From the NCBI RefSeq assembly GCF_947495725.1, contig NZ_CANLZZ010000003.1:176341-240340 (forward strand): a stretch of 64,000 nucleotides of DNA. The letters run 5' to 3'. Source of the stretch: an uncultured Lutibacter sp. (GTDB lineage Bacteria > Bacteroidota > Bacteroidia > Flavobacteriales > Flavobacteriaceae). The notes under the pieces are model-generated. The model had not been told where the DNA came from, did no database searches, and was given only the letters and a program-made list of their open reading frames with translations. This document shows positions 8,591 through 16,926 of the stretch, piece by piece; the stretch's first letter is position 1, and each line of letters begins with the position of its first letter. The position numbers were made by a program, and so were the translations under genes.

Positions 8591-9632
8591 AAAAGTTTTA
8601 TTAATAGAAGATGATAAAATTGTAAGAGAAAATACATCAGAAATACTAGAACTAGCAAATTATGATGTAAAAACTGCAGATAATGGTAAAAATGGTATTT
8701 CCGTGGCAAATTCTTTTTTGCCTGATATAATTGTTTGTGATATAAAAATGCCTGTTTTGGATGGTTATGGTGTTCTTCAAATTTTATCTAGAAGTAATAA
8801 ATTAAAACATATTCCTTTTATTTTTCTAACTGCAAAAACACATCATAATGATTTAAGAAAAGGAATGGAGTTTGGTGCTGATGATTATATATGTAAGCCT
8901 TTTGAAGAATCGGAACTTTTAAGAGCAATTGAAAGTAGATTAAAACGGGTTAAAAATATAGAAAGTAAGAATAAAACTGAAACACCTAAATTAAAATCCA
9001 ATTCAATATTTGAAAACATTAAAGATTTTAATAATTTTTTAGATAAAAAAGAGGTTTTTACGTATAAAAAAAATGAATCTATATATTGTGAAGGAAATAG
9101 AAGTAACTTTATTTTTTTGATAAAAAAGGGACTTGTTAAAACATTTAAAAATAATGAAATTGGTAAGGAATTAATAACAGGTTATTATTTTGATAATGAG
9201 TACTTTGGGTATGCGTCATTTTTAAAAAATTTACCGCATTTAGAAAATGCTACCGCAATTACGAATACAAAATTGTATAAAATTACGAAGAATGAAGTTA
9301 CATCAATTATAAATAATAACCACAATGTAATATACAATTTTATAGATTTTTTGACCAATAAATTAATTGAGGCAAATGATAAATCATTATTATTTGCATA
9401 TTCTTCAGTACGAAAAAAAACAGCATTTTTAATTTTAGATTTACTAAAAAAATATCCGCTAAAATCTAAAAATGAAATTACAATTAATCGTACAGATTTG
9501 GCTAATTCAGTGGGTATTGCAAAAGAAACCCTTATAAGAACACTTCACGATTTTAAAAAAGAAAATCTTATTGATTTAACTCCTAAATCAATAAAAATAT
9601 TAAACATTGATAAACTAAAAAGAATTCAATAA
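8583..9632 (+). CDS. Response regulator fused to a Crp/FNR-type DNA-binding module
   Basis: This 349-residue regulator combines two sensory systems. Residues 1-120 are a receiver domain with phosphoacceptor D53, T83 and K105 and the acidic E9-D10-D11 cluster. After a linker comes a cyclic-nucleotide-binding-type beta barrel (about 150-260; FLIKKGLVKTF, FDNEYFGYASFL) and a Crp-type winged helix (about 280-349; TDLANSVGIAKETLIRTLHD). There are no cysteines arranged as in FNR iron-sulphur proteins. Phosphorylation by the overlapping kinase gene should control it. Similar fusions occur in other Bacteroidetes. Crp-type palindromes before and after this operon and at distant genes suggest its regulon. 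Confidence 0.92.
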   Translation: MNRKVLLIEDDKIVRENTSEILELANYDVKTADNGKNGISVANSFLPDIIVCDIKMPVLDGYGVLQILSRSNKLKHIPFIFLTAKTHHNDLRKGMEFGADDYICKPFEESELLRAIESRLKRVKNIESKNKTETPKLKSNSIFENIKDFNNFLDKKEVFTYKKNESIYCEGNRSNFIFLIKKGLVKTFKNNEIGKELITGYYFDNEYFGYASFLKNLPHLENATAITNTKLYKITKNEVTSIINNNHNVIYNFIDFLTNKLIEANDKSLLFAYSSVRKKTAFLILDLLKKYPLKSKNEITINRTDLANSVGIAKETLIRTLHDFKKENLIDLTPKSIKILNIDKLKRIQ

Positions 9633-9641
9633 AACTATATA

Positions 9642-9655
9642 ATGATCATAATCAT
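9642..9655. promoter_or_regulatory. Crp/FNR-like palindrome ATGATCATAATCAT
   Basis: TGA-N6-TCA at 9643-9654 with A/T flanks. Nearly identical to the site before the universal stress gene at 37172. It lies 10 bases after the receiver-Crp stop codon and two helical turns from the next copy. Confidence 0.5.
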
Positions 9656-9663
9656 TTTTTACA

Positions 9664-9677
9664 TTGATTACGGTCAT
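9664..9677. promoter_or_regulatory. Crp/FNR-like palindrome TTGATTACGGTCAT
   Basis: TGA-N6-TCA at 9665-9676; read on the other strand it is ATGACCGTAATCAA, very close to the sites at 9642 and 37172. Its centre is 29.5 bases before a -7-like box at 9700. Confidence 0.5.
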
Positions 9678-9699
9678 TGCTAATTAATATTTCCTATAC

Positions 9700-9707
9700 T
9701 AAATTAG
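9700..9707 (+). promoter_or_regulatory. -7-like element TAAATTAG
   Basis: TAAATTAG differs from TAnnTTTG at one position and stands at the same distance from a Crp-like palindrome as the boxes at 7394 and 37208. Transcription would begin near 9714. Confidence 0.35.
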
Positions 9708-9921
9708 CTTTTATAAAAATAGACTAGAATATTAAAAAATAAGAAAAAGGGAAAGTAGAAAATTAATTCTAGTATGCTTATTAAATTTTATTATTAGTTA
9801 ATTTATGTAAATAGTTTATGTTGATTAAAATTTGTTAAGTGAGATTAAGTTTTGTGTTTCTATATATTGGATGTTTTAAGATTAATAACACAAAGTAATA
9901 TAAGAATTAATTTTCTCAATT

Positions 9922-9960
9922 GAATCCGAAGGATTCTTAAAACAATACTTCGGATTCTTT
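9922..9960 (+). terminator. Terminator-like hairpin before the 9988 gene
   Basis: GAATCCGAAG (9922-9931) pairs perfectly with CTTCGGATTC (9948-9957), loop of 16 bases, then TTTT. The T run is short and the loop long, so it may be a weak terminator or attenuator. It could end a small RNA begun near 9714. Confidence 0.5.
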
Positions 9961-9987
9961 TAAGTTGAACTTTCTAAATTAGACATT

Positions 9988-10431
9988 ATGAAGAAGAATG
10001 TGCCTATAACTAAAAACTCGCAAATTAAGAGTAGTATTATTGAATTAAAAAATGAAACTTCTGAATGGATTTCGGAAATTAAATTCATTTATATTGAACA
10101 AGATTTTTTAGAAGAATTATTGGCGGAACATGTAATGGGGCTTTGTAAAACAAATAATTATAGTCAAGCAAAATTGTTTTTAAAAGGTATTACACATGAA
10201 AGAAAATTAGGTAAACTTTTAGAAGAAGAAATTAGAAACCATAATGTAAACTTAGCTCTTTTAATAGAAAATATTTACCTTAAAAAAGAAGATAGTTTTA
10301 GAGATAAGCACAAGGTTTTATTATCTGAGGTAAAAAATTACATTCAAAACTTTAAATATATAAAAGAGAAAGTTTTTGAGTTGGTTTTACAAATAATGAA
10401 ATCCGAGAAAAAGAAAAAATTATTATTATAA
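9988..10431 (+). CDS. Hypothetical helical protein
   Basis: I do not recognise this 147-residue protein. It has no signal peptide or membrane segment. Most of it is predicted by eye as long amphipathic helices rich in Lys, Glu and Leu (SIIELKNETSEWISEIKF, then FLEELLAEHVMGLCKTNNYS, then a Lys-rich tail), so a four-helix bundle is plausible. It follows a hairpin and two Crp-like sites and may therefore belong to the neighbouring two-component regulon. No function is assigned. Confidence 0.6.
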   Translation: MKKNVPITKNSQIKSSIIELKNETSEWISEIKFIYIEQDFLEELLAEHVMGLCKTNNYSQAKLFLKGITHERKLGKLLEEEIRNHNVNLALLIENIYLKKEDSFRDKHKVLLSEVKNYIQNFKYIKEKVFELVLQIMKSEKKKKLLL

Positions 10432-10647
10432 TAGTATAATAATAAAATCACTAACCGCATTCAGATTTTGGTTCTTTGAAATATTGTATGGCAAGTAATT
10501 AAAACGTTTTTTTAAGATATTTACGTGATATTTTCAATTTAATTATTTGATTAGGAATTATTATTTTATTTATTTGAATTGGGGTGCAAATGAGTAACTT
10601 AATATATTTTATACAGTATTTTAAAAATTTTAAGTTGAGTGCGGTTT

Positions 10648-11349
10648 TTACATTTCTACACTTTCCCAATTAAATATTTTAAATATTACATTCCAATTTT
10701 CTGGAAATTTTGCTTTTAACGAAATTGCAACATTGCTTATTGGGTGTTTAAACTCAATTGAGTACGCATGCAAAAATAAATTTGAGCAATTAAATTCATT
10801 TTCGAACATTCTATTATGAAATCTGTCACCATATTTAGTATCTCCAACAATTGGATGACTTATTTTATTCATGTGAATTCTTAATTGGTGCATTCTTCCT
10901 GTAATTGGTTTTAATTTTACCAAGCTATATCTAGAAAAATCGTAAGGATGAACAGGTATTTTCAACTCAATATTATTTAAAACATCACAATGCGTTTCAG
11001 CTTCTTTATACACCTTTGTATCTGGATTTTTTACAGGTGTATTTACAATTAAGTTTTCCTTTACAAAGCCACGGACAATTCCACAATAGCTTTTTTTAAT
11101 TTTACTAGAATTAAATAATTCTTGAAAACTAGAGACCAATTCTTTTTTTTTGGAAAGAACAATTACACCAGAAGTTTTTCTATCTAACCTATGAACTGGA
11201 TAAAGTTCTAAATTTAATTGAGCTTTAAGCAGTTGCAAAAGGGTATTTTCTTTAATGTTTCTCGCATAATACGAGTTATGCACTAATACATTATTAGGTT
11301 TATTGGCTATTATTAAATAGGGATCCTCATATAAAATTTCTACTAACAT
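10648..11349 (-). CDS. RluA/TruC-type pseudouridine synthase
   Basis: This enzyme isomerises uridine to pseudouridine in tRNA or rRNA. The catalytic signature HRLDRKTSGVIVLSKK is intact, with Asp in RLD as the nucleophile, and the family motifs YEDPYLIIANKP near the start and GRMHQLRIHM later are present. A longer frame opens at 11385, but a -7 box TATATTTG lies at 11354-11361 between that codon and the ATG at 11349, so I start it there, giving 233 residues (MLVEILYEDPY). The short length without an S4 domain fits the TruC-like branch. The exact modified uridine is not certain. Confidence 0.88.
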   Translation of the reverse strand: MLVEILYEDPYLIIANKPNNVLVHNSYYARNIKENTLLQLLKAQLNLELYPVHRLDRKTSGVIVLSKKKELVSSFQELFNSSKIKKSYCGIVRGFVKENLIVNTPVKNPDTKVYKEAETHCDVLNNIELKIPVHPYDFSRYSLVKLKPITGRMHQLRIHMNKISHPIVGDTKYGDRFHNRMFENEFNCSNLFLHAYSIEFKHPISNVAISLKAKFPENWNVIFKIFNWESVEM

Positions 11350-11353
11350 GCGG

Positions 11354-11361
11354 CAAATATA
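11354..11361 (-). promoter_or_regulatory. -7 element TATATTTG deciding the pseudouridine synthase start
   Basis: TATATTTG on the minus strand fits TAnnTTTG and ends 4 bases before the ATG at 11349. It lies inside the longer open frame, which argues against the upstream start and implies a leaderless or very short-leader mRNA. Confidence 0.55.
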
Positions 11362-11491
11362 AACATTCAAAAAATGAGTAATCATTTAACATTTTTTTTT
11401 GTTAAAGTAAATTAGAATAATTGTTCAGAATTTTTATCTTTATCGCTTAAAGCTAACCTCCAAAATATTATTTTAATTAAATTAAAAAAAA

Positions 11492-11974
11492 ATGAAAAAA
11501 ATTATTTTTCTTACATTAACTGTGGCCTTGTTACTAGTTTCTTGCGGATCTTCAAAAACAGTAAGAACATCTAAAAAGGTCATGAAAGGGGAATGGACTC
11601 TAAACGATATCTCATATGATAAATATGGAACCTTTAGAATTACATTTTTTAATGATGCAACAAAGGATTGTATGATTGGAAGTGATTGGAAGTTTGTTCC
11701 AAACAATAATTCTGGAATTTATACCATACAAAATGTAAATTGTATTACTGGAGATCGAGACTTTATTTTTACCATTCAAGAAATTAACGAAGAAAACGGA
11801 TTGTACGACTTTCTACTTAAACCAGTAGATAAAAAAGGAAAATCTGCTTCAAACAGAGGTTTTAGATTAAAACTTGTTCAATTATCAGACACAAACATGG
11901 TTTGGGAACAAGAAGCATCTTTAGATGGTAAAACAATAACAATGACTCTTAATTTTTCAAAAAAAAATAACTAA
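11492..11974 (+). CDS. Lipocalin-like lipoprotein
   Basis: This 160-residue protein starts with a lipoprotein signal (hydrophobic segment ending LLLVSC at Cys18), so it should be anchored to an envelope membrane. The mature part is a beta-rich domain opening with GEWTLNDISYD, the style of the small lipocalin-like proteins found in Bacteroidetes. Two or three cysteines follow. It lies 3 bases before the OmpA-type lipoprotein gene and is surely co-transcribed with it. This pairing recurs in flavobacteria as I recall, but the ligand and role are unknown. Confidence 0.8.
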   Translation: MKKIIFLTLTVALLLVSCGSSKTVRTSKKVMKGEWTLNDISYDKYGTFRITFFNDATKDCMIGSDWKFVPNNNSGIYTIQNVNCITGDRDFIFTIQEINEENGLYDFLLKPVDKKGKSASNRGFRLKLVQLSDTNMVWEQEASLDGKTITMTLNFSKKNN

Positions 11975-11977
11975 AAA

Positions 11978-12691
11978 ATGAAAACAACTTTAAAAAAATT
12001 ATCGATAGGAATATTAGCTCTTGGATTGGTTTTTAATCTAAGTAGCTGTCAAGCAACAAAAAATGCAAATAGTTCTCAAAAAGGAGCAGTAATAGGAGCT
12101 GCCGGAGGTGCTATTCTTGGTGCAATAATTGGAAATAACACTGGAAAAAAAGGCAGCGGTGGAGAATTAGGCGCTGTAATTGGTGGTGTTGTTGGTGGAA
12201 CTGCCGGTGTTTTAATAGGTAAAAAAATGGATAAACAAGCACAACAAATTGAAGAAGAAATTCCTGGTGCTGTTGTAGAACGTATTGATGACGGAATTGT
12301 AGTTACTTTCGATGAAAATAGTGGTGTACATTTCGATACAAATAAATACAATATTACAAACGATTCTGAAGTGTTATTAAATAAACTTGCTTTAATTTTA
12401 CAAGAATATCCTGATACAAATGTACTTGTTGTTGGACATACAGACAGTACTGGATCTGATACTTATAATATGACTCTTTCACAAAATAGAGCTCAGGCAG
12501 TTACAGATTACTTTACTAAAACTAAAGGTTTAAGTGCAGACAGATTAACAACAAGATGGTTTGGAGAAGAGCAACCAGTTGCTGATAATAACACAGCCGA
12601 AGGTCGTTCAAAAAATAGAAGAGTTAATATAGGAATTGTTCCTAATGAAAAAATGAAAGAAGACGCTAAAAAAGAGGCAGGTTCTAATTAA
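11978..12691 (+). CDS. OmpA-family lipoprotein with glycine zipper
   Basis: This 237-residue envelope protein has a lipoprotein signal ending LSSC (Cys24), then a glycine-zipper segment (about residues 36-75, repeated GAxxGAxxG steps) that can pack in membranes, and a C-terminal OmpA domain (about 105-220) that binds peptidoglycan. The OmpA core is visible as FDTNKYNI, VVGHTDSTGSDTYNMTLSQN and GRSKNRRV. It probably ties the outer membrane to the cell wall. Co-transcribed with the preceding lipoprotein. Confidence 0.93.
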   Translation: MKTTLKKLSIGILALGLVFNLSSCQATKNANSSQKGAVIGAAGGAILGAIIGNNTGKKGSGGELGAVIGGVVGGTAGVLIGKKMDKQAQQIEEEIPGAVVERIDDGIVVTFDENSGVHFDTNKYNITNDSEVLLNKLALILQEYPDTNVLVVGHTDSTGSDTYNMTLSQNRAQAVTDYFTKTKGLSADRLTTRWFGEEQPVADNNTAEGRSKNRRVNIGIVPNEKMKEDAKKEAGSN

Positions 12692-12719
12692 TACTAAACT
12701 ATAAATTTAAAATATTTGT

Positions 12720-13493
12720 ATGATTGAGAATTATATAAATGATGAAATCCTTAATTTTCAATTAACAACAATAGATTGGCTCTTAGCATTGCTAGGAGCC
12801 TTCTTTTTAGGTTTAAGTAAAGCTGGAATAAAAGGAATTGGTGTTATAATTGTAACAATAATGGCCATTGTATTTGGTGGAAAAGCATCTACAGGAGTGC
12901 TTATTCCTATGATGATTTTCGCCGATATTTTTGCAGTTATTTATTACCATAGACATACACAATGGAAATACTTAGTGAAATTATTACCTGCAATGGCTGT
13001 TGGAGTTTTATTGGGTGTTTTACTAGGAAATGACATTTCAGATGTTGTTTTTAAACAATTAATGGCATTTTTAATTTTAGGGATTGTTGTTTTTATGATT
13101 TTTATGGAAAGAAAAAAATCAAATGATATTCCTAAAAATAGATTTTTCTCAATTGGAACTGGCCTTTTAGCCGGATTCACATCAATGATTGGTAATTTAG
13201 CAGGTTCATTCTCAAATATTTACTTTTTAGCTATGCGATTACCAAAAAATGAATTTATTGGTACAGCTGCCTGGTTATTTTTTATAATAAATGTATTTAA
13301 ATTACCTTTTCATATTTTTGTTTGGAAAACAGTTGGTAAAGAAAGCATACTGCTAAATTTAGTGTTAATACCAGCAATACTTGTTGGTTTTATAGCAGGT
13401 GTTTACTTGGTAAAACTTATTAATAACGCTGCCTATAGAAAGTTTATTTTAATTGTAACAGCTGTTGGTGCATTAATAATTCTATTTAAATAA
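12720..13493 (+). CDS. TSUP family (TauE/SafE) membrane permease
   Basis: This 257-residue integral membrane protein has about eight hydrophobic segments and the two-half TSUP layout (first half FFLGLSKAGIKGIG, second half GLLAGFTSMIGNLAGS). The family moves small anions such as sulphite, sulphoacetate or organosulphonates. It follows the OmpA lipoprotein by 28 bases and is followed by two small genes at short spacing, so all may share a transcript. The substrate cannot be read from sequence. Confidence 0.9.
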   Translation: MIENYINDEILNFQLTTIDWLLALLGAFFLGLSKAGIKGIGVIIVTIMAIVFGGKASTGVLIPMMIFADIFAVIYYHRHTQWKYLVKLLPAMAVGVLLGVLLGNDISDVVFKQLMAFLILGIVVFMIFMERKKSNDIPKNRFFSIGTGLLAGFTSMIGNLAGSFSNIYFLAMRLPKNEFIGTAAWLFFIINVFKLPFHIFVWKTVGKESILLNLVLIPAILVGFIAGVYLVKLINNAAYRKFILIVTAVGALIILFK

Positions 13494-13503
13494 TTGAATA
13501 CAA

Positions 13504-13686
13504 ATGGAGGAATATTTTTTTCAATGTCCATATTGTTGGGAAGAGATTTCTATGTTATTAGATAGTTCTGTAAATTCGCAAACTTATATTGAAGATTGCG
13601 AAGTTTGTTGCAATCCAATTGAAATTAATCCTATATTTAAAAACAATGAATTAATTGATTTAGGTATAAATAACATAGAACAATAA
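13504..13686 (+). CDS. CPXCG-motif cysteine-rich small protein
   Basis: This 60-residue protein carries CPYCWE near the N-terminus and YIEDCEVCCNPIEI in the middle, the conserved pattern of the CPXCG family. The four or five cysteines most likely bind one zinc as a small ribbon. It lies 10 bases after the TSUP gene. The family is widespread in proteobacteria and bacteroidetes but has no known role. Confidence 0.88.
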   Translation: MEEYFFQCPYCWEEISMLLDSSVNSQTYIEDCEVCCNPIEINPIFKNNELIDLGINNIEQ

Positions 13687-13705
13687 AAAACACAAGAACC
13701 TTACT

Positions 13706-14038
13706 ATGAGTGCTATTGATACAACAAAAGAAAGCTTTATTCACGTAGTTTTATTTTGGTTAAAAAATCCAACAGATAAAAATGATCGTGCTGAATTTGA
13801 AAAAGCGATGAATACCTTTTTAGAAACCTCTAAATATGCAAAAACTAAACATTTTGGAGTTCCTGCTAAAACAAATAGACCAGTAGTTGACAGTAGTTAT
13901 ACGTATTGCCTAAAAACCACTTTCCTAAACATTGAAGAACACGATAAATATCAAGTAGAACCAGCTCATAAATTATTTATTTCTGAAGCATCAAAACTAT
14001 GGGAAAAAGTACTTATTTACGATTCTGAAATGATTTAA
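13706..14038 (+). CDS. Dabb (stress-responsive A/B barrel) domain protein
   Basis: This 110-residue protein opens with a strand HVVLFWLKNPTD followed by a helix and a second strand pair, the ferredoxin-like build of the Dabb family, which forms dimeric alpha/beta barrels. The late motif HDKYQVEPAHKLFI is typical (H.xY...P.H..F). Members include polyketide-type cyclases and many of unknown role. Ends 13 bases from the convergent TlpA-like gene. Confidence 0.88.
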   Translation: MSAIDTTKESFIHVVLFWLKNPTDKNDRAEFEKAMNTFLETSKYAKTKHFGVPAKTNRPVVDSSYTYCLKTTFLNIEEHDKYQVEPAHKLFISEASKLWEKVLIYDSEMI

Positions 14039-14051
14039 TTTATTTTAATAA

Positions 14052-15149
14052 TTATTTAAATATTTTTTTTAATTCATTCTCTAATCTAGAAATTGAAATT
14101 TTATTTTCAATAATGCCTCCATTTCCATCAAGTAAAATCATATGTGGAATAGATTCTACATTAAACATATAGGCAATTCTCATATTATCATCGTAAATAT
14201 GATTCCAGGCTAACATATTATCTTCTGTAATACCAGTTGTCCAAGCATCTTTGGTTTTGTCTTCGGATATTGTTATAATATCAAACCCCTTACTTTTGTA
14301 ACGATTATAAATATTTTTAACCTGTGGTGTTACTGCTCGACACGGTCCACACCAACTTGCCCAAAAATCAATTAAAACAGCTTTTTTTCCACTTAATGCA
14401 TTTTGTAGACTAAGATTTCCTCCGTTTAATGATTCTCCAGAAAATAACGGAGCCATACGTCTTTTAACAACAATTGGTTTTTTTTCACTTTCTTTTTTTG
14501 CTATCAGTTCCAATGCTTCAAGTTTCTCAATTTCAGAATTAATTTTGGGTAACCATTGTTGGTGATTTAACGTTTCAGAAATAGATTTTAATTCAATTAA
14601 ATTTTTCTTCTTTAAATTATTGTTATTTAATGCATCTTTTATAATATAATTTGCAATAGGAGCGTGGTTGGTACTTTTTATATGTTTAATTTTAAAACTA
14701 AAAATTAAGTTGTTTATAGAATCAAAAGCTTTAATGTTGTCTATTGCATTTACAGAGCTTAACTTATTATTTAATAAGGAAAGTTCTTCATTGTAACTAT
14801 TTAATTTGTTTTGAATGGAGCCGCCATATGCAAATTGAGATAGAGGCGAGGCGTACACAAATAATTGTGTGTTTTCTAATAAAATAGGAACTAATATTTC
14901 ACTATTTTTAAAATGAATTGTATAAAACTGAACGCTATCAACTGTTCCTGAAAAAGAAGCAATATTACCAGCTATTAAAGCCGAATCAACTTTTATATTT
15001 TTACTATTATATAAATATGCTTTTGTGGAATTTATATTATTTAGTGAAACATTTAAGGTAAAACCAGAAACTTGTTTTTTCTTTTCGTCATTGCAAGAAA
15101 TGAAACATACAAAAGCTAAAAGAGCAATTAAAAATGTTAAATTTTTCAT
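14052..15149 (-). CDS. TlpA-like thiol-disulphide lipoprotein with DUF4369 domain
   Basis: This 365-residue protein has a lipoprotein signal ending FISC (Cys19), an N-terminal beta-rich domain like DUF4369 (about residues 25-115), a helical linker, and a C-terminal thioredoxin-fold domain (about 230-365) with active site WASWCGPC and the TlpA hallmark VESIPHMILLDGNG. It should face the periplasm and reduce or isomerise disulphides, or serve cytochrome maturation. Such proteins are abundant in Bacteroidetes. The next gene upstream in transcription is a cytoplasmic thioredoxin. Confidence 0.9.
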   Translation of the reverse strand: MKNLTFLIALLAFVCFISCNDEKKKQVSGFTLNVSLNNINSTKAYLYNSKNIKVDSALIAGNIASFSGTVDSVQFYTIHFKNSEILVPILLENTQLFVYASPLSQFAYGGSIQNKLNSYNEELSLLNNKLSSVNAIDNIKAFDSINNLIFSFKIKHIKSTNHAPIANYIIKDALNNNNLKKKNLIELKSISETLNHQQWLPKINSEIEKLEALELIAKKESEKKPIVVKRRMAPLFSGESLNGGNLSLQNALSGKKAVLIDFWASWCGPCRAVTPQVKNIYNRYKSKGFDIITISEDKTKDAWTTGITEDNMLAWNHIYDDNMRIAYMFNVESIPHMILLDGNGGIIENKISISRLENELKKIFK

Positions 15150-15227
15150 CTATTTTTTTTTACAAGTATAGATAATAAAATTAACATTTAAAAAAAAGAC
15201 TAAAAAGCGGGTGCAAAAACCACTTAA

Positions 15228-15521
15228 TTAAGAATTTAGGGCTTGTTTTAATTGGGTAATTGTTTGCATACCCGATTGTCTCCAAACTTGTTTTCCTTGT
15301 TTAAAAATAATAAATGTTGGTACCCCCTGAACTTGATACTTTGCTGATAACGATTTATTTTTATCTACATTAATTTTTATGATGCTAACTGTATCTTTTA
15401 ATTCAGTTTTTAATTGTTTTAGTACTGGCGCCATTGATTTACATGGTCCGCACCAATCTGCTGTAAAATCCACCAAAACAGGAACATTTTGATTGATAAT
15501 ATCGTTAAATGACTTTTTCAT
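15228..15521 (-). CDS. trxA: Thioredoxin
   Basis: This 97-residue protein is a single thioredoxin domain with active site ADWCGPCK (Cys26 and Cys29 by position) and the cis-proline motif VQGVPTFIIF. No signal peptide, so it is cytoplasmic and probably receives electrons from thioredoxin reductase. It is a little shorter than the usual 105-110 residues. The symbol is by family similarity; other thioredoxins will exist in the genome. Confidence 0.88.
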   Translation of the reverse strand: MKKSFNDIINQNVPVLVDFTADWCGPCKSMAPVLKQLKTELKDTVSIIKINVDKNKSLSAKYQVQGVPTFIIFKQGKQVWRQSGMQTITQLKQALNS

Positions 15522-15612
15522 TTTTCAAAATTTTTAAAACACTCTTAAAGTTACAAAATAGCATAGTATTTTTTGTTAAAATAAGGTTGTTTTTTAAGTG
15601 TTAAAGTCGAGT

Positions 15613-16824
15613 TTATTCCGAGAATTTTAACTTTAATCTCGTTTTCTTTATAAAAAGCAGCACTACAATAGAAATACTTCCACAAATTAAAAAACCTACA
15701 AACAAGGGAAGGGCAGAAGTGGTAATATTTCTACCAATATAAATGCTTATTGGAACAGCCATAAGTGTTGATATAAATCCAGTAATTGCCGCTCCCATTC
15801 CTGCAATATGTCCAACTGGTTGCATAGCAAGAGCGCGAATATTTCCAAATAAAAATCCAATAGAAAAAAACTGTATAAAAAAGAAAATTAATAAAACATA
15901 AATACTTGGATTTATACCCATTGAAAAAAGAACTACATAAATAAAAGAATTTAGTGAAAATAAACTTAATGCGATGGTAACAATACGCTCCATTCCTAAT
16001 TTAACAACCAATGTTCCATTTAAAAAAGTTGCAGAACCAACAGAAACTGCCAAACCTGCAAAAATATATGGAAATTCGTTAACCATTTGGTATTGATTTT
16101 CAAAAATTTGTTGTGCAGTACTTAAATACACCATAAAAGAACCTGTTATAAAACCTGAAATAATTGTAAATCCAATGGTGTCTTTATATTTTAACAACTC
16201 TTTAGAACTACTTATAAATTGCGTTGAAGTAAACTTAATTTTGTTTTTTAACAACAAAGTTTCTGGTTGCCTAATATAAAACCAAATAGCAATTAAAACA
16301 GTGAATATCAGTTGTATATAAAATATATATTCCCAGCCATAACTATCTAAAATTAGTTTTCCAATTGCAGGTGCAACTATTGGAACAAGTATAAAAATAA
16401 CGGTAACAAAAGACATAATTCTAGCCATATAATTACCACTATAAGTATCTCGTATTATTGAAATACTAATGGTTCTAGGACCTGAAAGTCCAACACCTTG
16501 TAATAAACGACCGAGTAACATTATTTCTAACGATTCTGAAGAAACACAAATAAAACTCGCAAAAATAAATATAGCAAATCCAGCATAAACAAGAGGTTTC
16601 CTTCCTAAACTATCAGACAAGGGTCCAAATAACAGAGGTCCAATTCCTAAACCAATAAAAATAAATATAATAAGCAATTGATTATCTCTAGAATCAATCA
16701 CATTTAACGACGAACTTATAATATTTAATGCAGGTAATAAAGCATCAATGGCCAATGCAACTACCGACATTAATGAGGCCATTAAAGCTACGAATTCTAA
16801 TTGTGATATTGATTTATTTTGCAT
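15613..16824 (-). CDS. Bcr/CflA family multidrug efflux MFS transporter
   Basis: This 403-residue inner-membrane protein has twelve hydrophobic segments and the drug:H+ antiporter motif A as GPLSDSLGRKPL between segments 2 and 3. The opening MSVVALAIDALLPAL and LLQGVGLSGPRTI in segment 4-5 are characteristic of the Bcr/CflA branch, which exports drugs such as bicyclomycin and sulphonamides or sometimes metabolites. Single gene divergent from the methyltransferase. Confidence 0.9.
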   Translation of the reverse strand: MQNKSISQLEFVALMASLMSVVALAIDALLPALNIISSSLNVIDSRDNQLLIIFIFIGLGIGPLLFGPLSDSLGRKPLVYAGFAIFIFASFICVSSESLEIMLLGRLLQGVGLSGPRTISISIIRDTYSGNYMARIMSFVTVIFILVPIVAPAIGKLILDSYGWEYIFYIQLIFTVLIAIWFYIRQPETLLLKNKIKFTSTQFISSSKELLKYKDTIGFTIISGFITGSFMVYLSTAQQIFENQYQMVNEFPYIFAGLAVSVGSATFLNGTLVVKLGMERIVTIALSLFSLNSFIYVVLFSMGINPSIYVLLIFFFIQFFSIGFLFGNIRALAMQPVGHIAGMGAAITGFISTLMAVPISIYIGRNITTSALPLFVGFLICGSISIVVLLFIKKTRLKLKFSE

Positions 16825-16828
16825 TGTG

Positions 16829-16836
16829 CAAATGTA
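16829..16836 (-). promoter_or_regulatory. -7 element TACATTTG of the MFS gene
   Basis: TACATTTG on the minus strand ends 4 bases before the ATG at 16824, again predicting a leaderless or nearly leaderless mRNA. No TTG box is seen at the expected distance. Confidence 0.5.
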
Positions 16837-16926
16837 AGTTAATAGACATTAATGCTATATTTTTTATTATTGAAATTGAATATACCATCATAAGTTTTTG
16901 TAATTTGGCTTTGTAATATTGTAATT

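Larger units (their letters stand above)
9633..9987. other. 355-base intergenic region with regulatory signals
   Basis: No open reading frame of note is present. In order it holds two TGA-N6-TCA palindromes 22 bases apart, a -7-like box TAAATTAG, about 210 bases of plain AT-rich sequence, and a hairpin with a short T run ending about 30 bases before the next gene. It may encode a small RNA or be a long leader of the gene at 9988. Confidence 0.5.

Noticed and set aside
12076..12351. Antisense frame opposite the OmpA lipoprotein
   Set aside because: It is a by-product of the Gly/Ala-rich glycine zipper read backwards (Pro/Ala-rich) and has no promoter.
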